This document shows positions 21,866 through 36,800 of a stretch of DNA of 64,000 nt, piece by piece. Position 1 is the first letter of the stretch. Each line of letters opens with the position of its first letter. The notes beneath the pieces are model-generated. The model was not told the DNA's origin, did not search any database, and worked only from the letters and a program-made list of their open reading frames with translations. The stretch covers positions 248,001 through 312,000 of the forward strand of contig JABTTQ020000072.1 in assembly GCA_016081115.2 (NCBI GenBank), read 5' to 3'. This DNA comes from Rehmannia glutinosa. Taxonomy: Eukaryota > Streptophyta > Magnoliopsida > Lamiales > Orobanchaceae. Position numbers and translations under genes: made by a program.

Positions 21866-24800
21866 ATGGACTTGAATTTCAGGGCTAGTGGTGTTGGTGG
21901 GGTTGAGGAGACCTCACCAGACATGTTAAAGAATACGCCCTCCAATATAAGGAGATTGGCTAGTGAGATTGAGCAGTGTGAGGGCAGGCAGAAATATCTT
22001 GCTCATACTAGGAGTCCCTCAGATGGCGGTGATGTTCGGTGGTACTTTTGCAAGGTCCCTTTGGCAGTAAATGGTCAGTGCCTTTTCGTCGAAGGATTTC
22101 TTTTCATTATACTAATATGTATGTCAATTAGTGTATGTTTTCATTGTCTTGTCATCAACTAAACTTGCTTGTGTGTTTGTAATATGAATTGGAGAAATAT
22201 GAAGAAATAGTTTAAACGTTTCTGGCTTTCTTCTGAGAGGTGTAAATTAAGTTGGATCATTTTTTACGAGTATATTTGATCCTGGCTGTTTAAGTCATCT
22301 TGCTGATTTTACCACAATAAACCTCTGCATTTTAGAGGTGTGTTGTGAATTTGCTTCGTTGATGGTCAAACATGCTTGAAGAACACAGAAGGAAGTATAA
22401 AAAAGTAGGGAAAGGAATAAATGCATTGGTGGCCGTGGAATCTGAATAAGGACTTAAGGAGAGTGGGAGTTATGAAGCAGTTGATAGCTTCTTCGGGTCC
22501 CTACTTCCAAGACATGTCATTTCTTTTTGGTTGCTTTAAGTAAATATCAACATAGGAGTAATTGATGAGGTCTTTAGACACAGTAAGTAGAGTAGTTCGA
22601 ACACAGAAGGAAGTATAAAAAAGTAGGGAAAGGAATAAATGCATTGGTGGCAGTGGAATCTGAATAAGGACTTAAGGAGAGTGGGAGTTATGAAGCAGTT
22701 GATAGCTTCTTCGGGTCCCTACTTCCAAGACATGTCATTTCTTTTTGGTTGCTTTAAGTAAATATCAACATAGGAGTAATTGATGAGGTCTTTAGACACA
22801 GTAAGTAGAGTAGTTCTTGAAAAACCCTTTTAAATGGTGGTAAAATTAATCTGGTAAATCGAACAATTACATAGTTACTGAGCTGCTTAATCTACTTCGT
22901 GTCACCCCAAAACCAGTTGGAGAGGGCAAAGTTAAGAAGCTAAAATATCTTTTTAGTAAGAATGTAATCTGATACTGTGCATGGGAATATTTTTTTTAAA
23001 TAAAACAATGATAAAAGACTTGAGTAGAGAAGTAAAGAAGATAGAATTTGCATGCTTGAGTCAATAGGCCTAAATCGACGATCTGGACGGTGCAAATCCA
23101 CTATGAACAGAAAACCACTTTGGTGAGAACTTCCTTACTTCTAAAGATCTAAATTATCTAAAATCTCTCAACGTATGCCGCTGTACAGCCTGTATGGGAA
23201 TAATTTCTATTTGATGTGTTCATAGTGCAGTTTCTGCTTCCATGCTTGGGGAATACTAGTTAGCAGGTTTAGTTGCGTATTACAGGTGAACTCATGTTTA
23301 GCTCAGCTGCCAACTCTGCATACACATTGCCCATTGTTAATGGAGTTTGCTGAAAGAACGCAACACGTGTATCAGAGTCTCCGTTGAGTGGCTAGATTTA
23401 TTTGCTCGAGGGTTGAAATGGCAAGGACGTGAATGGACCTCGTGAGTTGTTTGGAAAAGTAAATTTAAGGATGTATGAACTATGATGTTGAGGTTCAAAC
23501 AGAGCATGATGTTTTTCGTGCTTTGGTGCTCCAGAGTAGCTATAACTCGAAATGCTTGGTGGCTAATATATTATCATGTCGTTATGCTATGAAGGGATGA
23601 GCAAGATAGAATGAAAGAAGTCCATGGAAAATGCAATCATTCTATCTGTTTATAGGAAGATAAAGGGTCTGATGAGCTATATCATTTCAATCAATTGCAT
23701 TTCATAATCATTGATCCATTTTTAAAAACAAATGAGAGCATGGACTCTTTCTAGTCAATCTGATAGGTATATACGAGTTTTTAATTCCAAGTTATTCGTA
23801 GAAATCTAGTATCAATGTCATTCTTCTCTTTATTTTTTTCATTACTCATATTGAATAAAGTCTTTCTCTGAACAAATTCCATTTGACCATTTGAGTAAAT
23901 GACCCATTCCAATTTGTTGCAACTGCGTCATCTTACATTATGTTTCGCTTGGAAAGCTACTGATATCGTTGTAAGGGTTACTGGTGAATGTACCTTGAGT
24001 GCTGAAATGCAAAAAGGATCTAAAGACGTGAATAATTAAGATTAAGGGACTCCTGATTGTTTGCCACTCCATGCTCACAGTGCATAATAGAATTGAGAAT
24101 ACTAGAGCAGTTAGAGAAATTGGAATTTCTTTCTAATTTTTATTTAAAATGGGGAGAATGATAATGTAAATTATGCACTTTGAAAGTGCTTAATTATTCA
24201 GGAGGAATGTGTTTTACCTTACACCCATTCCTCTTTGTATGGTAATGGGACGGCTTAAGAGGCAGCTCAATTATTAACAGGTGTGACTAATTTTAAGGAT
24301 ATGATACATGTTCAGTTTTTGACATTACATGAATGCTCAGATTAAATGTAAAAGGGTGAATGCAAAAGGAACTTGAGTAGATGTTGTGCGACCAGTTTGC
24401 TTCTGTAGGTGCGTTATGGATATAGTTAATCAAAATTTAACCCCCAAAAATAAAACACTGTAGGATGATATAGACGTAGTCATGATGATGTTAACCTGAG
24501 ATATTCTCTGTCTCATATTTGTTCTGCATAATATGTTAGTTTCATTCCAAGTTAATCATCTTTTCGTCATAAAAGGCCAACGATCAAAGTAGCTCAGGTG
24601 CACCTATTGGGAATGGTTAAAGAAATGAAGTTAGTGGGCTTTGTATCGTTATATATTCATGAGATCCAAATTCTTAAGTTTTGATTGAGACAACTTTTTA
24701 CGGAATTGATTGTATAACTGCTGTGTCCACAACTTTTCTTTAGAGTGGCTACTAAAGACAATCAATTACAATTTGTGACATTATATTTGGATTATGAAGT

Positions 24801-27800
24801 CCAACCTGGACTGCCAATGCCAACTGTAAATTAATTAGTTCATTGTGCGAATGAGATTGTGGATCATGAAAGCATCCTTTTTAATAGCTTAAAAATTGAT
24901 GACACTCATCTTGAAACCGTTAAATGAGGAGTTGAAATAGCCTTTCTGTTTATGATTGTTTTGTCAAAGAAGGTATCTTTTGATTAACTCCTCAATGGGT
25001 TCCACTTTATACTTGTGGTATGCCACTATGATGAGTATTAATATGTTTTTCAGAGGTAGCTGCATCAGTCCCTCGAACAGAAATCCTCGGAAAAGGTGAT
25101 TATTTCCGATTTGGTATGAGGGATTCTCTTGCAATAGAGGCATCTTTCTTGCAGGTCAAGCCGTTTGCCTTCTCTGCTGTTGTTTTTATCACTTTATGTT
25201 TTGTATATCGTCTTACTTTTTTTATCAGGAAAAATAATATATGTGAAGATTAATTATACTTTTTGCTGATTAATTGTTACTATTTGCAGAGAGAGGACGA
25301 GTTGCTCTCTAGTTGGTGGAAAGAGTATGCTGAGTGTAGTGAAGGACCAAGGGGGACTAGTATTATTTCCAAGTCAACCTTACAGACAAAAGAATTGTTT
25401 TCAGAGAGTCCTGAATCAGGCAAGCTATATGCAACTGAAGAAGAAAGAGTTGGTGTCCCTGTAAAAGGAGGACTGTATGAGGTATCCTTATTATCTATAG
25501 TCCTCTTGTCTTGAATGATTCCTTGTAAAGGGAGAGTTGTTTGAGAATTATGTTTTCAGCTGTAGCCCTTGAACTCATCAGGCTAGTAGCTTAGTGATAT
25601 CAAAGTCAATCGTTGATTTACGAACTTTTATTGGTTTATCTGGAGAGTGGATTGGGAAAGTTGACTACTCCATGAAGAATAATAATATCTAAGCAGACAT
25701 GCTGGTAAACAAGACGTTTGTTTCCTTTCCCTAGGCTTCCTGGGGTGGGATGGGAGAAATGCTATAACGACCGAATTGTGAACTTTAACACTGCTATTTC
25801 AAATTTCAGTAGGTACCTATGTATTATTACTAGTGCCTCTTGTCCTTCATTAGACAGCTGGGGTGCCCCTTCAAGGGAGCTTTCCATATCCTAGAAACAT
25901 TTGGGAGATGGATTTGACTAGCTGGACAACAATTTGATCATGCTCGACTAATATTCAGTAATGAGGCACTCACCTCTTGTAGTGATGCCAAATTCTTCTC
26001 TCATTAAGTTTGTAATGTATTGGTGCTTTGTGTATTGAGTTATAGTATAAAAACTTGCTTTTCTCCCAAGATAGAATGCAATTTTTCTCATTAAATAAGT
26101 GGAACATAGAGTTTGTTTGCGAATATCCAGACCACCAAATATGGACAAACAAAATTAGATGGATGGAGAATTTTGACCATGAATCAAATGTGGTCAGGAA
26201 ATACAGCATTATCTTACTTAATGTACAGATTTCTAACTCCATTGGAACTTGCTGCATTATTTAATGTCTTCATGTTAGTAGTCCAGTTATGTGTGACAAA
26301 TTTTCAGCTTTACATGTCCAAGAAATAACGGATTGTGATTTTAGTGAAGCTTAAATATGTAGATTTCATAACTATAAAAGAATTCTAGCTCCATTGCTTG
26401 ATCTTCGGTATTTCCATTATTGGTCATACTCTCTTGGCAAAGATGTTACTTATTGCATATGAAGAGTGTGCATTTCAGCCTGGCTATGTTTGTTTGCAGT
26501 GATACTGTTTTCCATTGAAGAAGAGAAGTAGTTAGTTTAGGCTGAAAATTGTTTTCCTTTCAGCATTGAGTTTCGATAAGATATGGGAATATACTAACTA
26601 CCCAGGCAGATAATCATCTGGGGCCTAATACTGCCAGAAATTTACCAGGTTTCATATTTTATATCAAAGTGACTGTGGTTATCTTAATATCTTTGTTAGC
26701 CGCTGTCTCGTAGCTTTAGTTCCTTATTGAAGAGGCATTTGTACGTCTAGTATTCCTACCAACCAATGAGCAAATATCTATATAGTAAAGTTCGTGATAG
26801 TGATTTTTCTCAATGCTTCATTTCTGCAGTCTGGATTTCGAATTTTAATGTTAAAGTGCAAATTTAGTCTCTTGACAATATCCATCATTCTGGTTTACTA
26901 TGTGTTGCACATAATTTTCACCTCAGTCACTGTTGAATTGTAATTCTCGTATTTCCTCCAAAACATTTAACAAGTATCTCTTGCATGTCCTTTCCATACG
27001 AAAATTGTGGAGTGTATGAAAACTGTGCAGATACAACATCCCATGGGTGCATGAGTTTCTCTGTATGAAAAAGAAAACATAAAACGCTGAACAGCATTAT
27101 TATTGCAGGTAGATTTGGTCAGGAGACATTGTTTTCCTGTATACTGGAATGGAGAGAATAGGCGGGTCTTGCGAGGCCACTGGTTTGCTCGTAAAGGTGG
27201 TCTTGATTGGCTTCCACTGCGTGAGGATGTTTTGAGCAAATGGAGTATGCTTATCGCACTCAGGTGCTCTCCAGTTCTTTTTGATGCTCGACTAGTTGAT
27301 TAAGTGGATGATAAGCATATCTTAGTGTAGCAAATTGTCCTGCCCTTCAAGATCATGAGACTGAAAGATGTTTGGTATCTTTTATTTATATTGCCAGCCT
27401 TCTCATTATTTCCCTGTTATTTTTTAGTTGTCAGTCTAATTAGCTTTTGAGCAACTTACTCCCTTTTTCTTTACTCTAGTTTAGTCGTTCTTTATCATTG
27501 TGCATTGAGTTTTTGGGTCAGTCTTGGCTGAATTGTCAAAAGACTTTCTGAAGAAGGTTGCGTTGTAAGCTTTCAGGTTTGGCACCGGAGAACCTTTCAA
27601 CAGTCTGGTCTCTTTGCTGCTCGAGTTGATTTACAAGGCTCCACCCCAGTATGCCCTCTGCTCTAACTTAAAACAACTTGTTATCGCCATTAAAGTTAAG
27701 GCCTATACACGCTTCCTGGTTGCAGGGATGTGAGCCACATTTAATGCCTATGTACGCGCTTTGTGTTTACAGGGACTGCATGCCCTCTTCATTGGGGAAG

Positions 27801-30800
27801 ATGATACATGGGAAGCTTGGCTCAATGTTGATGCTTCTGGGTTTTCTGGTGTTGTAGGTTTTGGAGGAAATGGCATTAAGTTAAGACGTGGATATGCTCC
27901 ATCTCAGTCACAGAAACCAACACAGGTAATTCGTCTCACTTTAATTGTTCGTTGCCTACAGAGCGTAGCATTCCTGTTTTGCCATTCGGATTTGGTAACT
28001 TTTCCATACTGGTCTTACACTGCTTGTTGGAGAATGGGACCTCAATCATATTAAGGCCCATGAAAATAGACTTTTTTTGACATTGTATAGACAGTTTATG
28101 AGATGTTTCATAGTTAATTACTCAGCGTTTTATGATGTGAGATTTTTGATAAATCATGTCAAATCTTATAAAATGCCAGAAGTGTACAAATCTTTTAAGT
28201 TGAAGTAGTGGAATTTGAGTATTTTCTTGTTGTACATTTTTTTATTTATTTATTTTTGGAAGCATCAAAGACCACAACTCTTTTTCTTTGTGTTTTTTTT
28301 TTTTTTTTTTTTTTTTTTTTGTAGGGATCAGGACACACTTTGTACAGTTGTGTTTTATGAGTTGAATAATGTGAAAAAGAATGGTGTTCTTTCTCCTAGC
28401 AGGATAAAGGTCTTTGGATTTTGGGACTTTTAGTGGACATTAATTATTCTTTAATGAACCTCTTCTATTTCCCATTTTATGACCCCAAAAGATGCAGTTT
28501 CTCAAACCGCATCAGCCATGTCATTGTCATCTTTTTTATTTTTCAAATAACCAACATATGGACCTTTATGAATTGTGAGGAAGCCATTTCTTGATCCCAT
28601 AACTGAAAGTGGACAGTGCCGCTGACTGTTTTCCGATTTATTTCAGGATGAATTACGTCAGCAGAAGGAGGAGGAAATGGATGATTACTGTTCGCAGGTA
28701 TGCAAGCAATGTTTTGGTGTGGGTATATGTCCTAAATGTCCCGATATATTCATGGCTTGTGAAAATAGAAGACTTCAATGATTGTTGCTTTCCAAAAACG
28801 CGTCTTCTCTTAAGTCAATGTTTTCAGTACATATTGGTGATTTGTCAAATAAGAATGGAGATTCCTCTTTTTCGTAACATTCAATACATTTCAGTAATCT
28901 TTAAATGTAACTGTGATATGCTAGAAAAGCTAATATCTTTTCATATTTAGATTGGGTTAATTTTTCGACAGATAAGACTAGTTAAAGGCATTTGAGTAGA
29001 GAGTATTGTTTTCTTATATTAGCTTAATATCTTGATTTGATTGGAATTTACACCACCCTAAATGTATCTTGTTTATGAGTATCTTATTACCAGCATTAAT
29101 ATGATTAGTACTGCCACAGACTAATTAAAGCAGAACACAAGCATATATGCATGTGCAAAATCAAGATGGTAATTACTTCAGTCATATATATATATATATA
29201 TATATAGATGGATGTAGTGGGAAGCTAGATATAGTGGATCTCTGCCTTGTTTGGGCTTGATGTGCTACACAAACAGCCGAGGAGCTTGGGAAAGTAAATG
29301 AGAAATAAAATATGTCCTGTTTCTGTGTGTGAACAACCTTTATGTTTTACATCTCTCGTGTATTTCAAGCACTATATGTTAGTCTGAAAGAGAAAGATCT
29401 GAGAGGAATAGTGACATATTATGTTTAGGTCACTTTTTTTATTACAGGGTTTTAGTATGACTCTTAAGAGTTTATGAAAGATATAGATTTTGGTTTATAA
29501 TACTCTAAAGTGGTTGCTTGAACTGAAAAGTATTGAGCTCTAGCTCGTACTTGTATACGACTTTTTCCTGTGTGTTCAACAACACTGATGAGCTTCCATC
29601 AAGTAGAACTTACTTTTTATTCAAGCAGTTAAATAATTGTTTTCTGGTGTAGGTTCCTGTTCGACATTTAGTATTCATGGTTCACGGTATTGGTCAAAGG
29701 TTGGAGAAGTCTAATTTGGTGGATGATGTTGGAGATTTTCGCCATGTAACAGCAAGCGTTGCTGAAAGACACTTGACCTCTCACCAACTTGGCACTCAAA
29801 GAGTTCTTTATATTCCTTGCCAGGTATGAACCTCGATAATTTATTACTTGATTAATTAATAACCTTGCTTATTAATACTTTTGTCTGATCCCGACTCGGG
29901 GACAACGTGCTAAATTTATAAGATAATACATATACGAGAATTCATATAGGCCCCATGCAATATATAAATTAATAATTCCTTAATATGTATAATACATTTA
30001 TGACTAATCTATAAATACTTCATAAGAAATAACTCAATTGTAATTTTTTTTCTTGTTGAAATTGATGTCACCTTGAATCTCACATTTGGCTTTTGTTAAG
30101 GTAGTACGATCCTCTAGTCTGTTTTTCCATAACTCGACGAAAAATTATTCAATGTCATTGTTGTTGAACTTCCTTTTGAGAAAGAGGATCTATAGTATAA
30201 TTTATCTTCAACTTCACAATTCACATGTCGTTCTCAAGATGTCGTTGGATTATCTGCTCGTCGGTCAACAACTCTGTAGTTTCAACATCTCTGCAGATGT
30301 ATAATACCTGCATTACAAAGTTGAATCTTTTGATGTTTAGTTTGGTTGCAAGAAAAAGATTCAATATTTTGTAATCCTCAATAGCTTTTAGATGAGCATG
30401 ACAATTATCCATAAATAAAAGTACTTTTCTACGAGCCATAGTTTTGTAAATTATTAGATTATTAATTAATCAATTATTTAATATCTCGCTAAATTAATAT
30501 ATTTTGGCAGTCCCAATGTTGTTAATTTATAAAGGTTATAACTATACTGTGCATTTCCACAATTCATACCTTGTTATTCCTTATTGCTCTTTTTTTCCCC
30601 TCTAGTTGCCATTCTTGATTCGTCTGATGGGACAAGTCACAAGAGTTTCCTATTATTTTTCTTTTTTTTTTTTTTTTTTTTGGAATCAAATTGCTCCGTA
30701 ATCCCTTTTTATTTGGTTTCTGTAAATAAATGAGTTGCGGCCTATGTTTTACCAATAGCGATGTGGGACAATTACATTGGAATAGATTTATACATGAAGC

Positions 30801-33800
30801 AGTGGGATACTTGGAGTCGGAAATTGAAAAACTGTGTGGTTAAATATTATGGGAGTATTGATGAATGAATGGAAGATCTAAATATGGTAATGATGGGCAG
30901 AGAGACTTTGGTCTTCATACTGTATGAAAAGAGGAAATGTATTATTTAGTATTTTGGGTAGAAATTTTCTGTGTATAATATTAGAAAAAGCTTTTTTTCT
31001 TTCTGTTTTTTTCTTTTAATAAAATTCTTCTATTGCCTAGGTAGGGGGTTTGACGGACCCCTTCCCGTTTATTAAATTTTAAAAGAGTTTTTACCATATA
31101 AAAGCAAGGAAAGAGGAGTACTAATCCCTTACAATTGGAACATGTAAAAATCAAAATCTAAAGTTTGCAAATCAAAATCTAAACTTTGGTCTTCAACTCT
31201 TGCAACTCAAGAGGAGCCATTCTATACGGTGTTCTAGCAATCGGGGCGGTTCCCGGTAATACCTCGATGGTGAACTCGACTTCCCTATCTGGAGGGACAG
31301 TGGTGAGTTCTTGTGGAAATACATCCGTGTATTCTGATACTATAGGTACTTGGTTAATTTTGTCTCAACTCGGGTTTGTTAATTACAAACGCCAAGTACC
31401 TTCTTGTGCCCCTCTAGCGATTGCCTTTCTTGCTTTCATGGTGGAGATGATAACCAAGACGTAGAGTCAACAGTAAGGGAAAGGCATATCCATTAATGTA
31501 AAATTTGGAGTACACCAAATGAAGTTCGTACAACAACAGTACAAGAAATCAGGAAATACAACGAAACACGAATAAACATCCAGTACAATCATCAAGTACA
31601 ATCCAGGAATAAAATCTATCTACTCAGCGGTGATCGCGCGCGTCGTCCTCTCACTGTCATCCACGTCAATGACCTGGACCTGGTTATGCTCGGGAAATGC
31701 CCGATGTCCGCCAATCGACGAGCTCAAACCATGCATCGAGCGCTTGAGCATCACCAAGAGGGCGGCCTCAAATGCCTCGGGCTCCCCTGCTTCCGCGTGA
31801 TCCTCCTCGGGATCCTCTTCGTTGTTCGCTTCAGGGTCGGCCTCAGCGTCGGGTACGAGCTCCACCTCGGGTGGTGGCAATGGCTATGCATTAGCTGCCA
31901 AAGCAGCCTCCAAAGCAGCGTCTCGCTGGGCTAGGGCCTGTTTGAGGTCCTCGATCACCGTCATCTGTTTGATGATAGTCTCCTCGAGGCGTTCGATGGT
32001 GTCCCTTGACATGTACGCGTCCATCTCCCACTTGGTGCGGCGCCTCGCGCGCGTTCCATCTTCTTGCGAATATTGTCCAAGCGTTCCTGGATCAACTGAA
32101 TTTGATCTTCGCGAGCGCGGATGGTGTTTTCGCGATCCTTAGAAAGGAGAGTAAGGTTATTCTTCTCCTCTTGGCTCTTCGCCAGGAGGTGTCCTAGTTC
32201 GCGAGTGCGGTGACGTTCCCCGGTTAGCTCAGAATTGGCCCGAAGAAATGTCCGGTGCCAATATAGCTTTAACGCTTATAGTAGTCCCGCTCAACACGGG
32301 CCTCAACTACATCCCACCGGTCGGGGCGCTGGATCCATTCTCGGTCAAACACAACTAAGATGGATTAGACAAAAGTAAAGGAAAGATAAGGAGGGAATAA
32401 GGAAAGAATGAACAAAGAAAGTCAGTCAAGAGTCAACTAAGTCAAGACAAGTATGACTATGGAACCTCAAAATATGCGTTCTAACTTAGTTTCAATCTCA
32501 ATAATATGGTTCTACTCCAAATTGAAATCGATTTCACACTAATTAGTCAAGTCGCAGACTACCCAAAACACACGGACCGGGGTCCTATCCCAGTCGGCTC
32601 GGTGTAAGTTTCCATCTTACTAGCCGAGCTCGATACCACTTAATCGTCACGCCCCGGGCGGGACGCGACGATGATCCACAACTTAAATACAAATAAACCA
32701 AATAATACAGCGAATATCAACGAAAACCCAATGGAACAGCAGTCAAATAGCGGAAATAAAGAACAAGTACGAGTTACAACTTACGGTCCAACAAACATCC
32801 AAATTACATCCCGAAATCAACTAAAAATAACAACTTAATAGTCAAAGGGTCCTACGCCCTTCGATTTATAACCGGAATGAAAAGAGAATAAAAGAGTCCA
32901 ACAAAGAAATAAAAGAAACAAGTCCGGCGACATCAACAATAAAAGATAGTAAGTCAACAAGCGAGTACGGGAGCTCGGTCGTGGTTGGTTCGACATCTTC
33001 AACGAAGTCCTCATCTAAAGGTTAGAAAGCAAAGGTGGTGATGAGACAAAAATCTCGGTGGATGGGGTGATCGTGTGCAAGTGTGGCGATATATGGTTAA
33101 TGCGAGAAAACTTGATTGTATGAAAACGCGTGAGATATGATGCATGAACTTACACGATCCACAAGTGCCGTGATAAAATATTTAAGTAATATACTTATAC
33201 GATTTAAGAAACTTGATTCGTGGTCACACAAGCACTATGTGATTCGTGCAAGATAGATGGATTGCGTGCGGAATGTAACGCCAATCATATGCAAGACAAA
33301 TAATGGTTGCGTCACGGATTTGTAGCGCCAACCAATGCAATACAAGTAGCGGTTGCGTCACGGATTTGTAGCGCCAACCAATGCAATACAAGTAGCGGTT
33401 GCGTCACGGATTTGTAGCGCCAACCAAACGGGTCCGATTAACTCCGGAATTGTGTGGATCGACAACGATTCCTTCGTTCTTCTTTGTAACTCCCGAGCAA
33501 GATGGTCAAGACTGTCACCTTATCGCTCCATAGGCAAAGATCGCTCCAAGCAAAGACAAAATCCACAGTGGAGCTAGCAAGTGCTCGGATTTGTCATAAT
33601 CATGATTATACCTCAAGTACTACGACCCGCTTCCCTTGGACAAACTCCGTCCCTCAATTGCGGGATTAGGACGATGGGGCGGAAGAGTGTAATAGCGGCC
33701 CAGAGCCGCCCCGGTTCCATCCCCCGACGTATCCATTCCGATCGTAAGCTCGACACACCAAGTCGACTCAGCAGGAAAGTAAAAACAAGTTCAAGTAGTC

Positions 33801-36800
33801 AACCAGACAGTCGAGTATTATTGATTTAGGGAAGCAGTTCAGGAAAATTTTCGAAAATCGCAAGTGGCAATTATGGCGTTGGTGGAGCTATTTGGATGAA
33901 GACGATTATCGGAAGGATAAGCAATCTTCGATATCTTGAAATATTAGGTGGAACATAAGTCCCGTTATAGATTCAAAATCGCAAGACGAGGAATTCGCTC
34001 CGCGATCGGGTAATTAATCCACAAGACGATCCGATAAGTCGAGGGTTTTTGAGAAAATAAAATATTTTAATTAATAATTAAAGTCAGAGGGTCCAGGGCT
34101 GTTTTAGTAAAAGGAAAATAATTTGAGTTAGGTCCTTGATAAAAAGAAAATTTACAATTAGCCCGTTTTGTAAAAACCAATACTTTTGGGGTTAGAAATT
34201 GAATAAATAAATATCCCGACCTTGAAAAATTATGAGGTCAGTTCCTAAAATCTCTAAATTGTTCAGAGATTCAGTTTTTTAAAGTTTTGAGGTTGAGTTT
34301 TTATAAAATTCTCACATTGGCCCCAAATTTGTTAAAATTGTCATTTCGGGCCTTAAGTTTAAATAATCGGAACTCACAAACCGGAAGGGCTTTTAATGTG
34401 ATTCCAGTTGGAAAATGTCACTAAGGTTAGTAAGATATTGGGACAAAAACAGTTTTAAAAAGAAATAAGTATAGGTCCCTTAACTTTTGAAAATCTCATT
34501 TTTTGTCCCATTTTGGAATAATTGTCTTTAAGGCTTTTAGGGGTCCATTTTTATGAAATTTGAACCTTGGGTCCAAAATATAATTAAGTTATAATTAAAT
34601 TAGTAATTCCAGGTACATGGGCTGTATAAGTCCTGGAAATTTCATTTGGGTCCTCAAGTTTAATCTTTTACAATTCGGTCCCTCAATTTTAGTAAAATTA
34701 CTTTCCAAGCTCTAAACACTTGGATTTTTGGAATACATTTAAAATATGTCATTTCCAGCCCCTTAAGAGTTAAAATTTCAAATTTTAAAATTAAGGTCTG
34801 GTACAGTTTCGAAATTTACAAAGTAGCCCTTAAACTTCTCAAATTTTACAATCTAGTCCTTGGGCTTTTAAAGGTTGATTTTATTTATCTTAAAACTCTT
34901 AAAACTTTATTAAAATGTCCAAAAGTCATTTTTGAACCTGAGTACAGTCCCAAAATTCGAAATTTGCAGAGGGGTCCCTTAAGTTTTATTTTCTTGCAAT
35001 TAAGTCCACCAACTTTCCATTTTTGCATTTTAAGTCCAAAAAATGAAGTTTAATCAATTATGCTCGACTTGTCCAGGTTATAAGTCATCCAAAATATGGA
35101 TTTCAAAGATCATACACATGCATGTCCAATTCATACAAGAATTCATCAAATAGAACATTAAATTGTACATGCATGCACCTAAATTTCAATAAATAGCATT
35201 TTTGAGCAATCTTTGAGAAATTTCATAACTTGATACATAAAATTGACATGCAATACATAAAATATATATCTCAAGTGCTCATGATCAAAACACTACATGC
35301 ATTTAACAAAAGCACCTAGAAGTTGAAAGGATTTTTCCACCCACCTTAAATTTGGAGAGTTGTGAAATAAAAAGGATAATTTCACAACTTGGTTTGAGGT
35401 CACTTAGGTCAGCCCCTAAGTCAAGAAATATCAAAAATTTAGAGTTAGGAAAAATGAGTGAAAAATTAAGAAGAAAAAGAAGAAGATAAGAAAATTGGAA
35501 ATACTACACTTTACCTTGTGTAGTAGGTGATTTGAAACTAGTTGAAGCTTCAAGTTTGGGATTTTTGGTTCAACTCCAAAATCACTTAAAGTCAGCCCCT
35601 ATTTCTCAAAAATGAAAAAGGGGTGTTAAAATTTGAAGAAAATAGGGAGAAGAAGAAAGAAGGGCTCTAGTGTCCAAATCTTACCTTGTAGTCCAATTTC
35701 TCTAAAAATTACTCTTCAAGTCTTCTAAATTGATCACCATGCATGCATGTCTTCAAGTAGTCTTCTAAATACCTCAAATCAAAATTTCAAACTTAAATTA
35801 AGAAGAGAAGGTGATGAGTAGTAAGATATCAAGTTGAATTGAGAAATGAAATTTCTTACCTTAGAGATATGGGGTTCGAATTTTTTGATTTGAGTAGGAA
35901 GAATGTTTGTTTTTGTTTAGATGTTTGAAGAAAGAAGGAGTGTTTGATGATATTAAGAAGATGTTCTTGAAGGTATGAAGGTATGCTTGAAGATGTGAAG
36001 GACTAGTGTTTGAAAATTTGAAGATGTGAAGAAATGGTTCTTGAAGGTTTGAAGATATGAAGAATTGGTCTTTGAAGATTTGAAGATGTGAAGAAATGGT
36101 TTTTGAAGATTTGAAGATATGAAGGGATTGTTCTTGAAGATACGAAGAAGTGTTTGAAGATATGAAGAAAGTGTTTGAAGATATGAAGAAATGGATGAAT
36201 ATATGCTTAGAGAGATGTTGGGGATTTTAGAGAGAAGTTGGAGAAAATGGTTGAATGATGAATGTGTTGGATAAAAATGAATTTGTTTTGATAAAACTAG
36301 GCCTAATGGCTGAAAATTGAGAGAGAGGGATCAAGTTTGGTGTCTTACAGTTTGTCTCTTGCATGGAGACAAAAGGAGAGTCAAAGGTATGGGCAAGGAA
36401 TGGGTTTGAATGGAATTTGAGAGGAAAGAGGGGAATGTTGGGAGATTTAATGATATAAAATTGTAGTATAAGATGATGTGTATAATGTTTGATTTAATGG
36501 TGAAATTATACACAAGATGAATAACATAAGGTGTATGTGTACAAGAGTTGGAAGATATTTCTACACCAAAAATTCCATTTTGGCCGTCCACTATAGGGGT
36601 ATTTAGGGTATTTCCATTTTTTTTTGTCCCAAATTTGATGATAATAGATGAATAATATTAATCTCCAAAATAATTAGTGATTTCCTTGATCACTTATAAG
36701 TCTCATGATCACTTATTCTAAATCAAATTCTTAATTCTATAAGATATAAGTCTCTAAAATAAATAGTCTCTTAAAATTCTAAGGTGACTAATAAATACAC

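Noticed and set aside
21858..21866. Upstream ATG at 21858 as the start of the SGR2-like protein
   Set aside because: ATG CAT TAA stops at once. The ATG at 21866 opens the conserved N-terminus.
28215..28433. Open frame with poly-Phe run
   Set aside because: Created by a poly(T) tract in intron 6; not a gene.
32218..32250. tRNA-like word GGTTAGCTCAG-AATTGG
   Set aside because: It resembles a D-arm, but no anticodon stem or T-arm (GGTTCGAATCC type) follows at the right distance. The bases are inside the coiled-coil ORF of the gypsy element.
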